Assembly: GCA_050084985.1 (NCBI GenBank)
Contig: JBITNC010000001.1
Location: 173,662,001 to 173,726,000 of the forward strand
Length of the DNA: 64,000 nt
Source: Nageia nagi
Taxonomy: Eukaryota; Pinophyta
Reading direction: 5' to 3'
Shown here: one piece after another, positions 23,214 through 35,586 of the stretch
Layout of the letters: every line of letters starts with the position of its first letter
Numbering within the stretch: the first letter of the stretch is position 1
Notes under the pieces: model-generated
Told to the model about the DNA's origin: nothing
Database searches by the model: none
The model's input: only the letters and a program-made list of their open reading frames with translations
Position numbers and translations under genes: made by a program

Positions 23214-26200
23214 TTGTTGAGAACAATTAATAGGCCTTTGAATCTTATCATTACGAGGTTCGTCTTGGTTGCACTTTTAAATTATGTGCCTTTTTCTAAC
23301 AAAGTAAAACCAAAGATACAAAGACTATGGTCACATCTTGCCAAGACAACCTTAGATACTTATTCTACTTCAAAGGTCATGAAGAGTGATATTTATATCG
23401 ACATTGAAAAGCTTTTACCATACTTAGCAGAAATAGAACAATGTAATATACCTCTTCTTCAATCCTCAGAAAGCCTTGTTAGATCCCATGAAGAACTAGA
23501 CTATAGTTCTTCCATTCCTTCACCCTCATCATGGGATGAGTTTGACACTAAAAATAATGAGCCCATCATAAAGATTGAAAACTCATCGACACATCTCATC
23601 AAATTAAAATCTTGTTGTGCATCTCCTTTCGAGACTATAGAACCTAATGAATCCAATTTACTAAGGGATGAATAAAGTATTAATGTCGAAGGCCTTGATG
23701 CAACATCCTATGCTAAATCATATGACCCCCTAGAGTTGGATACCTTGATGTCTTCACCCCAACCTTGGGATGAATATGATATTAAAGAAGATGAGTTTGA
23801 CATGAATCTTGAGGATCTTTCAGAGCATTCTTCAGAATTGCAATTTCATTCTCCTCCCCTTCTTGAGGTTACAAGACCTTCTATTGATTCCCATGAATCT
23901 CATGATATTCTTGAGTTCAAGGATGAAACTTGTTCACTCTCATCACAGGTAGAAGTTGAAGAGCCTCACATAAGAATTAAAAAATCCATAGATTATCAAC
24001 CTCAAAGCTCTTCTTCACAAGCTAGGATAACTAACCCCGCCTATCAAAAAACACTTCATAGGGCTAAGTCTTGTATGGAAGATTTTGATAGAATGACCTC
24101 GTATTCTGTAAGAACCTCACAAACAATGCCTCAATGTAAGATCTCAAACAAATTCTTCTATGATCCTTACACCTGTGAGATACCCTCTTTTTTGAAGTTA
24201 GAGGCAAAGAGAAAACACATAGAGAGAGATGGTGAAGAAACTATGAACTTTAGTAAAAGATATGAAGATGCTAAATATAAGTTAAAAGAGGAAGCCAAAC
24301 TTAAATAAAAGAATATAGAACTCAAAGAAAAAGAAAAGCTAGAGCTTGACAAACAACGACAAATTTTTGATAAGGTAAAACAAGAGGTTCGAGATAGTTG
24401 GTTATTTCATGAGAAGTCTCAACAAAATAAAGTACAACCATCTACAACTCTTAGAAATTCAATACAAGGGAATCATTTACCTTCTAATATTACATCATTA
24501 TCATCTTCATCACTGTTGTCAAGATCTCTTTTTGATGATGAATCTTATAATTCAAACCTAAAGTCAGAAAGAAATACCAATCATAGAAGATGCCGAAAAC
24601 ATCCTCAGGGTAGTTGGACAGATAAAGAACTAGAAGATTTCATGAAGGATTTCATGAATAAAGAAATGAACATATTAAGGTTCAAGAAGTTGACATATGA
24701 TAATATTTGCAATGAACCCATCCATCCAAGTGTCCCTAAGAAGAAATTACCTTACAAATTTGAAATACCTAAGATAATTCCTTTTACAGGAAATAAAGAT
24801 CCTCAGGAACATTTAAGGTGGTTTAAGTTTTCAAATTACCTGATTTATAATGATGAAGACTTGATGATACATTTTTTTCCCATGATGCTTGCAGCTCAAG
24901 CCTTGGAATGGTATAATAATTTACCATGACATAGTATTTATTCATTTCCTCAATTGGCAAACTTATTCTTACAACATTTTGGGATTTATATCAAAGAGGA
25001 ATCTTCTATTATGGATCTTATAGAACTAAAACAATCTTAGAATGAATCAATTGTTGACTTTGTTTCATGATGGAAGGATATACTCTATGGCATGCCCTAT
25101 ACCTTACCTCAAGAGGAGTTAGTTAGATTATTCAGTCAAAATTGTTTAAGGCCTATAGCTAGTATATTACAAATCCAACAATATAATACTCTCGAAGAAG
25201 CTATTGCTCAAGCAGTTATAATTGAGAAGGTCAAAATTGAATATGGTGAAATAAAAATTACAAGTAAAGAAAAATATAACAAAAATAAGTATTGTAATTA
25301 TCACCATCAAAGAGGTCATAATACAAAAAATTGTCTAGCATTGAGAAATAGAACTCAAAATTCAATCAAAGATAATAACTTGGAAGTTGAAGACCATACT
25401 TCTATTTCAGATCAAAATTTAGAAAATTATCAAGAATCACTTCCTTCATATCAAGTAAATACAGTATCTATTGTACCTAATTATAGTCAAGTGACACCCA
25501 CTTGGAATCCAAGTAATCAACCTATTATAGGAATAGTTGGAGTTGATACTGGAACTCAAAACGTACAAGAAAAACAAATTGATACATCATATAATCAAAA
25601 ATCCAAAATGCAAGCTCCTCCATTGATGCATCAGCCTATTATTTATTTTTATGACCATGAGAGACAATCAAACAAGGGACCTCAAGGGTTAGACCCACCT
25701 CTCCATGTCATTGGTAAAGTAAATGATAAAATTGTTAAAAGGATATTAATAGATGAAGGGTCAGATGTCAATATCATATCTACATTGGCATATCACAAAT
25801 TGAATCTTCCCTTCTCTCATATTTCTTTACCATCATTACAAATAAAATCATTTAATAATGCCTTATGTTCAACAATAGGGTCAATAGTGTTATCCATCAC
25901 CATTGGATGTAAGACAATACAAACATTATTATATATCATCGAAGGAAACATCGAACAATATAATATTCTTTTAGGTAGACCATGGATTCAAGAAATGGAA
26001 TGTGTCCCATCCACACTTCATGGTTGTCTAAAATACATTCATGAGGGAGTACTCCATTGTGTACGAAGAGATGAAAATCCATACTCACATTATAATGTTA
26101 CAAAATCATCGAAAATGAAACCTCCTATGCAAAAGTCAAAGGGGAAATCATCATCCATCTTTGATAGGCAAGTGCATAATCATAAAGATATGAGATGGAA

Positions 26201-26300
26201 ATTAAAATCCAAAGACCATTACATTGATGGAATGCAATCATCAGAACAACCTAAGATGGTGGTAGGTCATTGGGGCAATTGTCCCCCATCTTACTTTTGA
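23214..26300 (+). pseudogene. Element D gag-protease polyprotein
   Basis: One reading frame runs 23214-26300 (about 1,028 codons), interrupted only by stops at 23673, 24306, 24927, 25038 and 25068. All of these could arise by C-to-T change of CAA, CAG or CGA. The N-terminal 430 or so residues are acidic and Ser-rich, match no family I know, and end in a Lys/Glu-rich coiled-coil stretch near 24250-24420. The Retrotrans_gag domain follows (about 24750-25200, with HFFPMMLAAQALEWYNNLP), then the zinc knuckle CNYHHQRGHNTKNC (25293-25334). The protease has IDEGSDVNII, with catalytic Asp at 25752 but D-E-G instead of D-T/S-G, and ILLGRPWI near 25970. The frame ends at a normal-looking stop, with no pol frame behind it. 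The start codon is a guess. Confidence 0.8.
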
Positions 26301-27549
26301 TCTTCTCATGTTTTGCATAGATCATACTAGGGCAATTGCCCTTCAAAAAAAAAAAAAAACAAATCATCAAAACATGATTTAGACATCACACAAACATCAA
26401 AATATGATTAAAAACTAAAATGATCACATCTGATTTTGAAATAGGTTATAATATATTTATTGCATTTCCATGTCTTTCCCTTTTTCCACCTCATATTCAT
26501 CACCCATTATGTTGGAATATTTGAGTATTAGATTATATTCTAACAATTCATCAAGGCATATATACTATACATCATCCATGATCACTTCCATATCATTATG
26601 CAAATATGTTTAATACTTATCGTAAAAGAAATAGTTTATGAAATTAATATTCTTATTGACTTTATCAACCTTCATCATGAAATTTTTGAAACTTTGGATG
26701 ATAAACAAACATGACTATGATACACTTAAGGTTATTACAGACTCATACACATCTTCACATTTAAATAATCTTAAAACAGTCAAGAATGAGGTGTTACAAG
26801 AGCATGATTTCTAGCGAAAGTATTACATGTTCATCTTATTATTCGCTTCATCTCGAACCCAAGAATCATTTGATAGTTTTATAAAAAAAAAAAAAGGTGA
26901 AAAGAGATAAAAAAAAAGAGTAAAAATTGCTACAATGATTCTTGGTTTATAGCGAGAATGAGGGGTTAATCCTCATCGAGGCTATGGATGCCTGTCTGGC
27001 AATGGGGCATACCTTACGAGTGGCAACATGTCCATATTGGTTAGCGACCTTCTTTCCTATGGACCTCTGTATGTTTCATATGGATGGACTAGCTTATATA
27101 TTTTATGCTCTTGTGACATTTAGTTTGAGATTATCTAGAGATGGAAATGAACATCATTGCACACACATGAGTCTATGATAATTCTGAAAACATCATGAAT
27201 TTGTTTTATAGCATCTAAAGAAGGAAAAATCTAATGGTGATTGGTTAATATGGTCAACTTGAATATTGTGATCATTACATTTCTTCATCATCCCATGCCT
27301 TCATCCCATACTATTTATTATTACATAGTAATTAAATATTACACTTACATTTATCAATGCCTTGATGAGTTGATTAGTTTATCTCTCTAAATACTCAATA
27401 CATCCTATGTCCATTCATTTGTTATACTAGTTTCATATTAACATCCACCATCCCCCCATACACATTATACTATACCAACTTTCATGTTTTATTAGCCAAC
27501 ATCCATATATTTCCTAATCCATCTTTATTGACTGTTAAATTGGAGATGC

Positions 27550-27905
27550 TTCCATATTATTTGAGAAAAAGAGCGAGTAATTGCTCTCCCCATTAATATG
27601 GGAGTCAACATTGTCGTTGTTAAAACCTTTTGCTTCTATTCTTGTCTACAAGTTTAAGCAAGAAATTGTCCTTAGTAGATTGATAAAAGTCAACCCTAGA
27701 ACATTGTTAAATTTTATAGCTTCCATTATTCTTTGGGATCAAGAATAAGAAATTATTCTCCCCATTGAATTGGAAGTCAATGTTCTTTTCCTTTCATATC
27801 CCATACATTTCAACCCCTTAGAACATCGTTAAAAAACTTCCATCATTCCTTGGGATCGAGAGTAAGAAATTGCTCTTCCCTTTGAATTGGAAGTCGGTGT
27901 TCTTC
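27550..27905 (+). repeat. Three degenerate tandem repeats in D
   Basis: Phrases of the form 'gagtaagaaattgctctccccattgaattggaagtca' recur near 27570, 27750 and 27865 with 110-180 bp spacing. Confidence 0.6.
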
Positions 27906-28379
27906 TTCCCTTTCCATTCACTATCATCTACCCATAAATTGAATGTGTGTTACATCTTGTTCCATATCCTTTTGTACATGCTATCATAAAATAAAAAGTA
28001 TTAGTAGCCAAGTTTGATAAATGATACAATCTAATACTGCAATTTTTCAAATCATTATCCTTAAATTTGAAGATATTTAAGAAAATCAAAATTAATTTCG
28101 ATGGTTAAAATAATAATAAAATTAATAACAATAATTGAAATATTTATTCAATCTTGAGATACACAATCAATGTGTAGCACATCAAAGTAAGTTCATGATT
28201 AAAGTTTAATAATCATGCTTTTAAACTTCTTAAGAATGAATAACAAAATACATAATATATATCATCTATCATTATGTCGATCTTTGTAGCAAACTTGATT
28301 TTGTATCACCATCTCGACAAATGAGGTAGAATACATCTGTCTTGTTTTTAAGTATTGTTCATCAAAAAACCCCAATCAT

Positions 28380-28903
28380 GGAAAAACATGTTTCTAATGA
28401 TTTTTGCAAGAAATGATACTGAAACCCATTTTGCTGGGGCAAATGGCAGAATTATCAAACATTAAAATGTTATCTACTTTGAAAGGACTCCACATCACAT
28501 ACATGCTAGTGGCATAGAGCCTATGGAACATAGTGTTCCCTGAAATAGCATTTTCTAGGCAAGCCTGAGTACTTAGTAAAATGTAGAACTTATTTTCAAA
28601 ATACTTTGATTGCAAAAATTCAAAAAGTTTATGTTTGATCATAATTTGGGGCAACTATGATTGTCCATGATCCAAAGCAAATCATTTGCCTCTATCATCA
28701 ACCAACAAAATCAAGAATTAAAATATTCGTACATAAGTTGATAAACTCAAGTGTACGATTCTTGACTTAACCACTTACCAACCTCAAGTATATTATCACC
28801 TACTTATGAGTCTAGTGGTATTTTGTATAAGTCTACAATGATAACATATTAGTTTGTTTGTATCTTCTTAAGATACATGATTATGTTTGCTCACCACATC
28901 ATG

Positions 28904-28961
<58 letters not shown>

Positions 28962-30050
28962 CCAGATAAACATGCAAACTCGATCATATGTCATGTTATG
29001 CATGTTTAGTCATCGCTTATTGTTATAGGTATTCAAGAAATATTAGTCATCAAAAAACATGATTCCAATAATTTTTGTAAAACATATTCTTCTAGAGTAA
29101 TAACATAATAATTAAAATTCAAATTAGTGCACACAAAGGGGACTTCATGTCACATACTTGACTCGGCTCCATACATTTCCTCGGGGTAAACACAAGAAAC
29201 CCATGTAATGATATATGGAAACAAGCCTTTAGTACCTATTTGGTGTACAACCAACGTGTGTTCAAAATACTTCAATTGCAAAGCTCAAGAAATCATACTT
29301 GGATAATTGGGGTAAATACAATTTCCCATGACCTAAAATCAAACCTTATGTTCATCTATAAATGATTGAAATAATAAGATTAGAATCACTCATATATTCA
29401 TCTTACTTGTTCACTAACTAATATGCATTAGTGTTTTGAACAGTCTATCATCATCATCATTGACATCATTAGTCAGTTCAAAAAGGGCCATAATGCTAAG
29501 ATTAGCACCATAATCAAAGTAAGCCCGTAATCACATAGTAAGACCATGGCTACATCTCTCTTAAAATGTACCCAAAACATTGTTAATTACAAAATCAAAA
29601 GTTATATGTCTATTCACGGTTAAGATAATTAAAATTGCCTATAATCTGAAATAAGATGTTTATGCTCAATATGATTTTAAAAGACCTATGCAAAAGATCA
29701 TCACAAAACCCATTCTAGAAAAATGAAAGATAACTTTTATATACAAAATAAGCTTCCTATCACATACTCGCTTCGGCATGTGGAGACAAACTAGAGTCTT
29801 GTCACGTAATTGCCATAAACAACATACAGTATGGAGATAAACACAAGTGAAGTTTTGATGTACGACATCATTATCTTAAAATTTTATACATCAAATAAGC
29901 TTACCATCACATACTCACTTCGACATGCAGAGACAAACTAGAGTCTTATCATGCAACTACCACAAACAGCACACAGTATGGAAATTGACACAAGTGTAGT
30001 TTGATGTATTACAATATCATTTTCAAAATGTATCAATTGCAAAAGTTAAA
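28380..30050 (+). repeat. Diverged modules in the D 3' region
   Basis: Related modules recur at about 28380-28690, 29045-29390, 29690-29870 and 29880-30050. Each carries a version of cacatactcgcttcggcatg (28496, 29150, 29761, 29908). A phrase like 'tcaaaatacttcaattgcaaa' follows in three of them. The last two are a close tandem pair of about 145 bp. Confidence 0.65.
28906..28961. repeat. (AT)n microsatellite
   Basis: About 27 uninterrupted AT dinucleotides lie inside the D noncoding region. Confidence 0.95.
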
Positions 30051-30517
30051 AAATCATATTCAGCCATGGCAAGGGTTATCCTCATTACAACACCAGATGA
30101 TGAAATGTGTATAAATAACAAGTTTTGATTTAGAGAAGCTATAATTATATGTTATTAAAATATCTTAAGTGTTATACGAAAAAGATTTTGATGATATTTC
30201 TTAAAAATATCATTAACATTTACAAATATCAAAGAAGATAAAGTGTGATGTATCATTGTTACAGGAAATCATCTTGAAACCCCGTTGTTGGGACAAAGGA
30301 TAACACAACCAAAATTCATATACTAAAGAAAACTTATATGGTATAGGTGCACTTAGACATGCAAAATGACATAAAAAAAATGTCATGCAACTGTCACACA
30401 AGCTCAATACGTCATCATACCGAAAATAGTCACTTCCGAAGTTATCAACTTTATCAAACAACAAAGCTTCTTATTATATATTTTTTGAAATTATCAACCC
30501 TATCTTTGGTTGATAAT

Positions 30518-30534
30518 TCAAAAAAGGGGCAAAA
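30518..30534 (+). other. Element D polypurine tract
   Basis: aaaaaaggggcaaaa directly precedes the TGTAGACACT start of the 3' LTR. Confidence 0.8.
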
Positions 30535-32677
30535 TGTAGACACTCAAAATAAACCCTATATTTAATTTAATCACTCCATTCTGGAATGCTCTACATTCCA
30601 GAATGCTATACTTATCAGCTCCGGATAGTTTATCACTCCTTGATGACTTCATCACTTTTGGGACCTGGTTTCATTCAAAAATGTGAACATCGTGCTCCTT
30701 GTGAAGTCATATTCATACTTCTGGAATGCTCTACTCACTGGCTCCAGCTATTCAAGCCTCGTCTTTACATTTCAGAATGCTCTACTCATCAGCTCTGGCT
30801 ATTCGGGCCTCATCTCTATATTCCAGAATGCTTTACTCACTAGCTCTGGCTATTTGGTCACCCCTTGCTGACCTCATCATCTCCAGAACCTAGGCTTTTC
30901 CATAACTAAGCTTTATCATTTACTTCTAGAATGTGCTACTTTCGGAACACTTAATTCACCAGCTCTGGATATTTGGTCACTCCTTGCTGACCTCATCATC
31001 TTCAGAACCTGGGCTTTTCCATAACTAAGCTTTATCATTTACTTCTAGAATGCACTACTTTTGGAACACTTAATTCACTGACTCCAGATATTTGGTCACT
31101 CCTTGCTAACCTCATCATCTCTGGAACTTGGGCTTTTCCATAACTAAGCTTTATCATTTCCTTCTGGAATGCTTTACTCACTAGCTCCAGCTATTTGGTC
31201 ACCCCTTGCTGACCTCATCATCTCTGAAACCCAAGCTTTTCCATAACTAAACTAAGCTTTATCATTTCCTTCTGAAATGCTTTACTCACTAGCTCCAGCT
31301 ATTTGGTCACCCCTTGCTGACCTCATCATCTCTGGAACCCAGGCTTTTCCATAACTAAGCTTTATCATTTCCTTCCAGAATGCTTTACTCACTGGCTCTG
31401 GTTATTTGGTCACCCCTTGCTAACCTCATCATCTCTGGAACCCAATTTTTACCAAAACACGACTATCTTATCCTCTGTGACATCATTATTTTATGCCAAA
31501 ATGCTTTACTTTTGAAACACTTAATTTATGGGCTCCAGCTTCTTTGATTATCTCTTGCTGACCTCACCTCTTCCGAAACTTGGGCTTTTCCACAATTGAG
31601 CTTTATCCTTTCTTCTATGATGTCATCATTTCATTTCGGAACGCTTTATCTATTGACTTCGGCTTGTTTTGTTTGCTCTAGAAAAACTCCCGAGGATCTT
31701 AAAATGAACTCATGATTGCAAGTAAAGTACACCAGGGCTTCAATAAGGAATTTATTATGTATGAATATACAATAATCATCGAATCAATCTTTTCGAACAT
31801 ATATAAAACAAGTGTTCTTACGACCCTTGTCATTAAAAAAAAATGACCATAGAGCGACCAGTCTATTGTTAATATATAATCACTAAAAAATCGGTAACGA
31901 TCTAATATGATCATGAACAGTTAAACAAATAAACAAATCTAAGCCTGGAATAGCCTAATATAGGCAATTTGTAATCATGGATACAGATGGAAGATAATAA
32001 CATGTCAAAATTTAGTTCAAGAGGTTACCTGGAATCTGGGGATGGTAAATAAATTAATAACAAACCATTGAGCTTATAAATACAAGCTCTGTAGGTGAAC
32101 AAAGGGACCCAATTTTATTGTAGTGAAGCTCTGCTAAAATCATATCAGGAGGTTATTAGCAAAGGTTGTAAGCTTGATCAATAGTTAATTTCCTCTCGAT
32201 TATATTTCCAGATTATGTTGTTCATTTTGCGGATTCATATGTGAGAGTAGGTATGCTTTTGATGTGTTGTTCATTTTCTATGTGCAGGGTCAATACAGGA
32301 TAAGAACAACGGAAGTAAGCACGGAAGAGAACAACAAAGGAATAGACAAAAACACTTCAAAACTCTATGAAGATTACTCCAATACATACAGAGCTGATTG
32401 TCAGCGATTCAAAGATTGGTTGACGGTGATTCACCAGATAGATAATAAAGATTGATCGTTGTCCATCCACCTGCATTGATTGTTATCGATTCGCAACAAT
32501 CGCTGTCAAATGTTGATTACAATAGATCAATAAAAACTTGCTTATTTGTATTCAAATACTTTAGAATATAGTATCATTACTATTATCGATGTGTATTGTC
32601 GAATATGTTCATGATTAATTATGTTGAATGATTTATCTTTCTAAATTGCATTTTAGGTTCATTATTTGATATACACA
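30535..32677 (+). repeat. Element D 3' LTR
   Basis: 2,143-bp partner of 20713-22856. The tandem array occupies 30560-31640 and the TATA-like box lies at 32075-32082. It ends TACACA before the GCTAT target duplication. A 63-codon open frame at 32264-32455 lies in R-U5. In the other LTR the same frame has a TGA where this one has CGA. Confidence 0.92.
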
Positions 32678-32989
32678 GCTATATATTTAATGTTACTCCT
32701 TTTTCTTAGCTATCACCACTTTCTATTCTTCTTTGGAGGTTCCTTTTATATAGCTTTAATGCATTTGTAGAGTAGAGTTGATTCAAATTGGTGTGACAAT
32801 TAATAACAATTTGATCAACTTGATTATTAATCTTTGTTGATGTATGTAATTATTCATTTATGTTTCCTTATTTATTATTATTGGTTAATGATCAAATTTT
32901 GTATATTAATTAGTTATAATTCTCTCCTACTAATAATTTTGATTTGAATTTATCATGCAAGATAATTAGAAGTTGGCATAATGGGATAG

Positions 32990-34196
32990 CTAAGGTAGGA
33001 AGACTGAAGCCTTAATTCTCTACAAAGACACCATGCAACTTTAAGATGTGGGAAAAGAAATAAAAAAGGAGGGAAAATTAAATAAATTATAGAATATAAA
33101 ACTCTTCAAAGGTTTGAATGAGTAATTGGTGAAGCATCAAATTGAATATCGGATGACAAAGCAACGAAAATTATGGGATTAAATTGTTTAAGCCTTAATG
33201 TATTGCATCACTTTAGAAGGTACACATAATGAAGTTTTAGGTTACAATTTTGATTTAATTAATCATTTTATGAGGGATGAGAGGATAAATTTATGCTTTT
33301 TATTTTGTATCCCCTTGAATTATTTGTTAATAAGTTTAAAGATAATAAGGCAAAAGCCCCCTTACAATTGGGACTGTTACTCATAATATATATGATTAAA
33401 CTTGGGGAATGCCCATTGAGAATGAGGGAAAAATATATAATCCCAATTAAAACCTTGAGGGATAATAGATATCATGAGAAAGGAGTGGAAAAGACTTCAA
33501 GGAAAATGAAAGGGTAATGGATAATAAAAGACAATGAAGAGGATATCCCAATTGTTGAGTTGGTAAGAAAGAAGCTCATAAAATGAACCAGTTCATAAAG
33601 GGAGTGATAAACATAAAGATAAAAAAGAAATGAAAATTTAGGAAGATATGAACATATAATTAAAGAAGAATATGAATCTAGGATGAATGTAGAGAAATCT
33701 AGAAGAGAAAAGAATGATATGAAAGTAGTAAGTGCTTCTATAGCTTCTAAATGAGGGGAAAGCAAAGAGGAAACCAACCACACAAAATGAATACACAACC
33801 ACATGTAATTGATCTAAAAGAGAAAGAGGTAGACAAGAAAGGATTCTAATAAAGAAGAGAAATTGTAATATTGGGAAGGAACATAAGAATATACAATCGA
33901 CATTAGGGAGGAAAAAAGGATGCTTTAAACAAATTGTAAGAATTTCCTAGAGCATTCATAATATAATGTTGGTAAAGGAAATTCTAAGTAAAGGCAAGTT
34001 TAATAATCTATTTGAGAATGTGCATGAAGTTTCTTGAAGGGAAAAAATTATGAGATTCTATGTATACCAAACTTTCTACAAAATAGGATATACGAAGCTC
34101 CATTTTTAGTTTGATGATGATGAGGATGATAGTGGAAAGTTAATTGATATATTTTGCTTTTTTCCTCATGGAATGGACCATAATGATGGTAACTAA
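32990..34196 (+). pseudogene. Coding-like remnant of unknown family
   Basis: Plus-strand text is clearly protein-like but broken by stops and a shift near 33300. It reads KATKIMGLNCLSLNVLHHF and NEVLGYNFDLINHFMRDERI at 33130-33290. Next come NKFKDNKAKAPLQLGLLLII and LGECPLRMREKYIIP at 33310-33450. The end, with LIDIFCFFPHGMDHNDGN before a TAA at 34194, is read near 34140-34196. I recall similar repetitive reading frames from large plant genomes but cannot name a domain. It lies 0.3 kb from element D and may be part of an older element. Confidence 0.45.
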
Positions 34197-34983
34197 GGAA
34201 TGTTTTATTTTTTATATAGATTTAATCCTATTTTAATATCTAGTAAATATGTTCAATACTTTAGATGGTGTATGTTAACAATGGAGAAGGATTTTGATGG
34301 TTCAATCTTTTACTACCTTGTTCTACTTTATATGCATTGTTATGTATCAATTATCTAATGTAAGCTCTTGCTATGATGATAATTAATTATGACATTATAT
34401 CTATAGCCATTTTCTTATGTAAATGTTAAGAATACCCTTTCAAAATTCTACAATTTTACCCAATAATAAAAAAATGCATCATTATGTATCTATTATCTAA
34501 TGGAAGCTATGGTTATGATGGTAATCATATATGACAATACATCTATAATCATTTTCTTTTGTAAAAGCTAAAGAGGCTCTTTCAAAACTCTATAATTTTA
34601 CCAATAATAATAATAATAATAGTAATAAAGCTTATACTTTAAAATAACCTTAAGTCTATTTTCCTTGAAGTATTAAATTTGAATTCATTGACATTATCTT
34701 ATAAAATTTGAATTTAATTTATTATTATATATTTTAGAAAAAAAATCATTTAAAATATAAATTTAATAAAAAAAATTAAATTTGAATTTCTCCATTTATT
34801 TAAACAAAACATAATAATGAATAATGAATAAACAAGATAAAAACTATAAAAATAGCTTATTCATAGTGTTCATAGTTTCATTTGATTCCTTTAAATATGG
34901 ATTGGGAATATCTCCTCAGCAAGAATTTATAGTTACATCTCTACTTCAATATTCTACATGATAACCTATTTTTTTGTATAAAG
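34197..34983. repeat. Spacer with a 148-bp tandem duplication and (AAT)n
   Basis: The sequence from about 34336 (ttgttatgtatcaattatct ... aattttacccaataataa) is repeated from about 34484. The second copy ends in an AAT microsatellite at 34601-34627. No gene is seen. Confidence 0.6.
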
Positions 34984-35290
34984 TTAATGCTTATCCAATG
35001 TTCCTACACTTACTATTTGCTTTGGCATGCTATTGGCCTTGGCATAGGCAATTATAGCAATATTCTTAAGATATCTGAGAGTACTCTCCACATGTTCCAT
35101 GCTAGGGCGCTCAACAACATCCTCATTGAGACACTGCACAATCATATGGCTCATCCTCTTGATTATTATAGTTGGGTATAAGCCCTTCAACTCATGGTCC
35201 ATTATCCTCTAATGATTCATATCCTACCCTCGTATCATCCCCCTTGACACATCTGACATGTTAGATTGTACATTCCTATAAAATAATTTA
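34984..35290 (-). pseudogene. Protein kinase (RLK/Pelle type) C-lobe fragment
   Basis: The minus strand reads MDHELKGLYPTIIIKRMSHM, IVQCLNEDVVERPSMEHVES and TLRYLKNIA at 34984-35202. This is the shape of the last kinase subdomains in plant receptor-like kinases: an aspartate start, a Tyr-Pro pair, Q-C-L, then E/D-x-R-P-S/T-M and a leucine-rich end. The conserved Arg of subdomain XI is present. Upstream a few codons in the same frame contain stops and no other kinase subdomain is readable. It is a short host-gene remnant with no predicted activity. Confidence 0.5.
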
Positions 35291-35389
35291 TGATAGTCTA
35301 ATTGCTTGGTGATTATCTCATAATCACAAAGTGATTAGATTGTTGGTTTTTTTAAACAAGGATAATCACCTTATAATTATACCTTCATG

Positions 35390-35512
35390 CAAAAAAAGAT
35401 AAAAAATGATGAAGTGTTCAACAAAATTAGCTAAGTGTTGGATTTATTAGATTTTGAACTCGAATCTCTAAAGTCAAAATTTAAATGCTTTTACCACTAT
35501 ACCATAGTGTTA
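35390..35512 (-). repeat. tRNA-derived SINE-like fragment (Pol III boxes)
   Basis: On the minus strand TGGTATAGTGG (35494-35504) fits the tRNA A box. GATTCGAGTTC (35456-35466) fits the B box, with 27 bases between them. No full cloverleaf can be drawn, and the sequence runs on with AT-rich text, so a SINE or tRNA pseudogene is likelier than a working tRNA gene. Confidence 0.4.
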
Positions 35513-35586
35513 ATAACGAGATATGTAGCAGTTAGGTTAAACTTATTTCTTTCAAATTTTTTTACAAAAAATCAAAAAGTGATTAT

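Larger units (their letters stand above)
26301..30534 (+). other. Noncoding 3' region of element D
   Basis: This 4.2-kb stretch between the protease stop and the 3' LTR shows no RT, RNase H or integrase motif in any frame I read. It contains a poly-A run at 26346-26360, three degenerate repeats at 27550-27905, a dinucleotide tract at 28906-28961 and several related modules at 28380-30050. The last third is matched in inverted orientation at 62325-64000, so it is a conserved part of the family. The 26942-27178 open frame resembles nothing I know. Confidence 0.7.
20713..32677 (+). mobile_element. Element D: 12-kb gag-pro-only Tat-like gypsy element
   Basis: A structurally complete plus-strand LTR retrotransposon. 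Long LTRs (20713-22856 and 30535-32677) start TGTAGACACT and end TACACA. They are flanked by a perfect 5-bp duplication GCTAT (20708-20712 and 32678-32682). A PBS follows the left LTR and a purine tract precedes the right LTR. Inside, one long frame encodes gag and an aspartic protease, and then 4.2 kb follow with no reverse transcriptase, RNase H or integrase. The gag zinc knuckle (C-x2-H-x4-H-x4-C) and the ILLGRPWI protease phrase are typical of the Tat lineage. The clear TSD shows it did insert, so it presumably used enzymes in trans. Part of a relative lies inverted at 62288-64000. Confidence 0.9.

Noticed and set aside
26942-27178. Pol remnant in the D 3' region
   Set aside because: The 78-codon frame has no RT, RNase H or integrase motif and no coding-like text continues on either side.
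28906-28961. Replication origin or matrix attachment site at the AT tract
   Set aside because: A simple dinucleotide tract inside a transposon is explained by slippage. No other signal supports a function.
35456-35504. Functional tRNA gene
   Set aside because: A and B boxes are present but no acceptor stem or complete cloverleaf can be formed.
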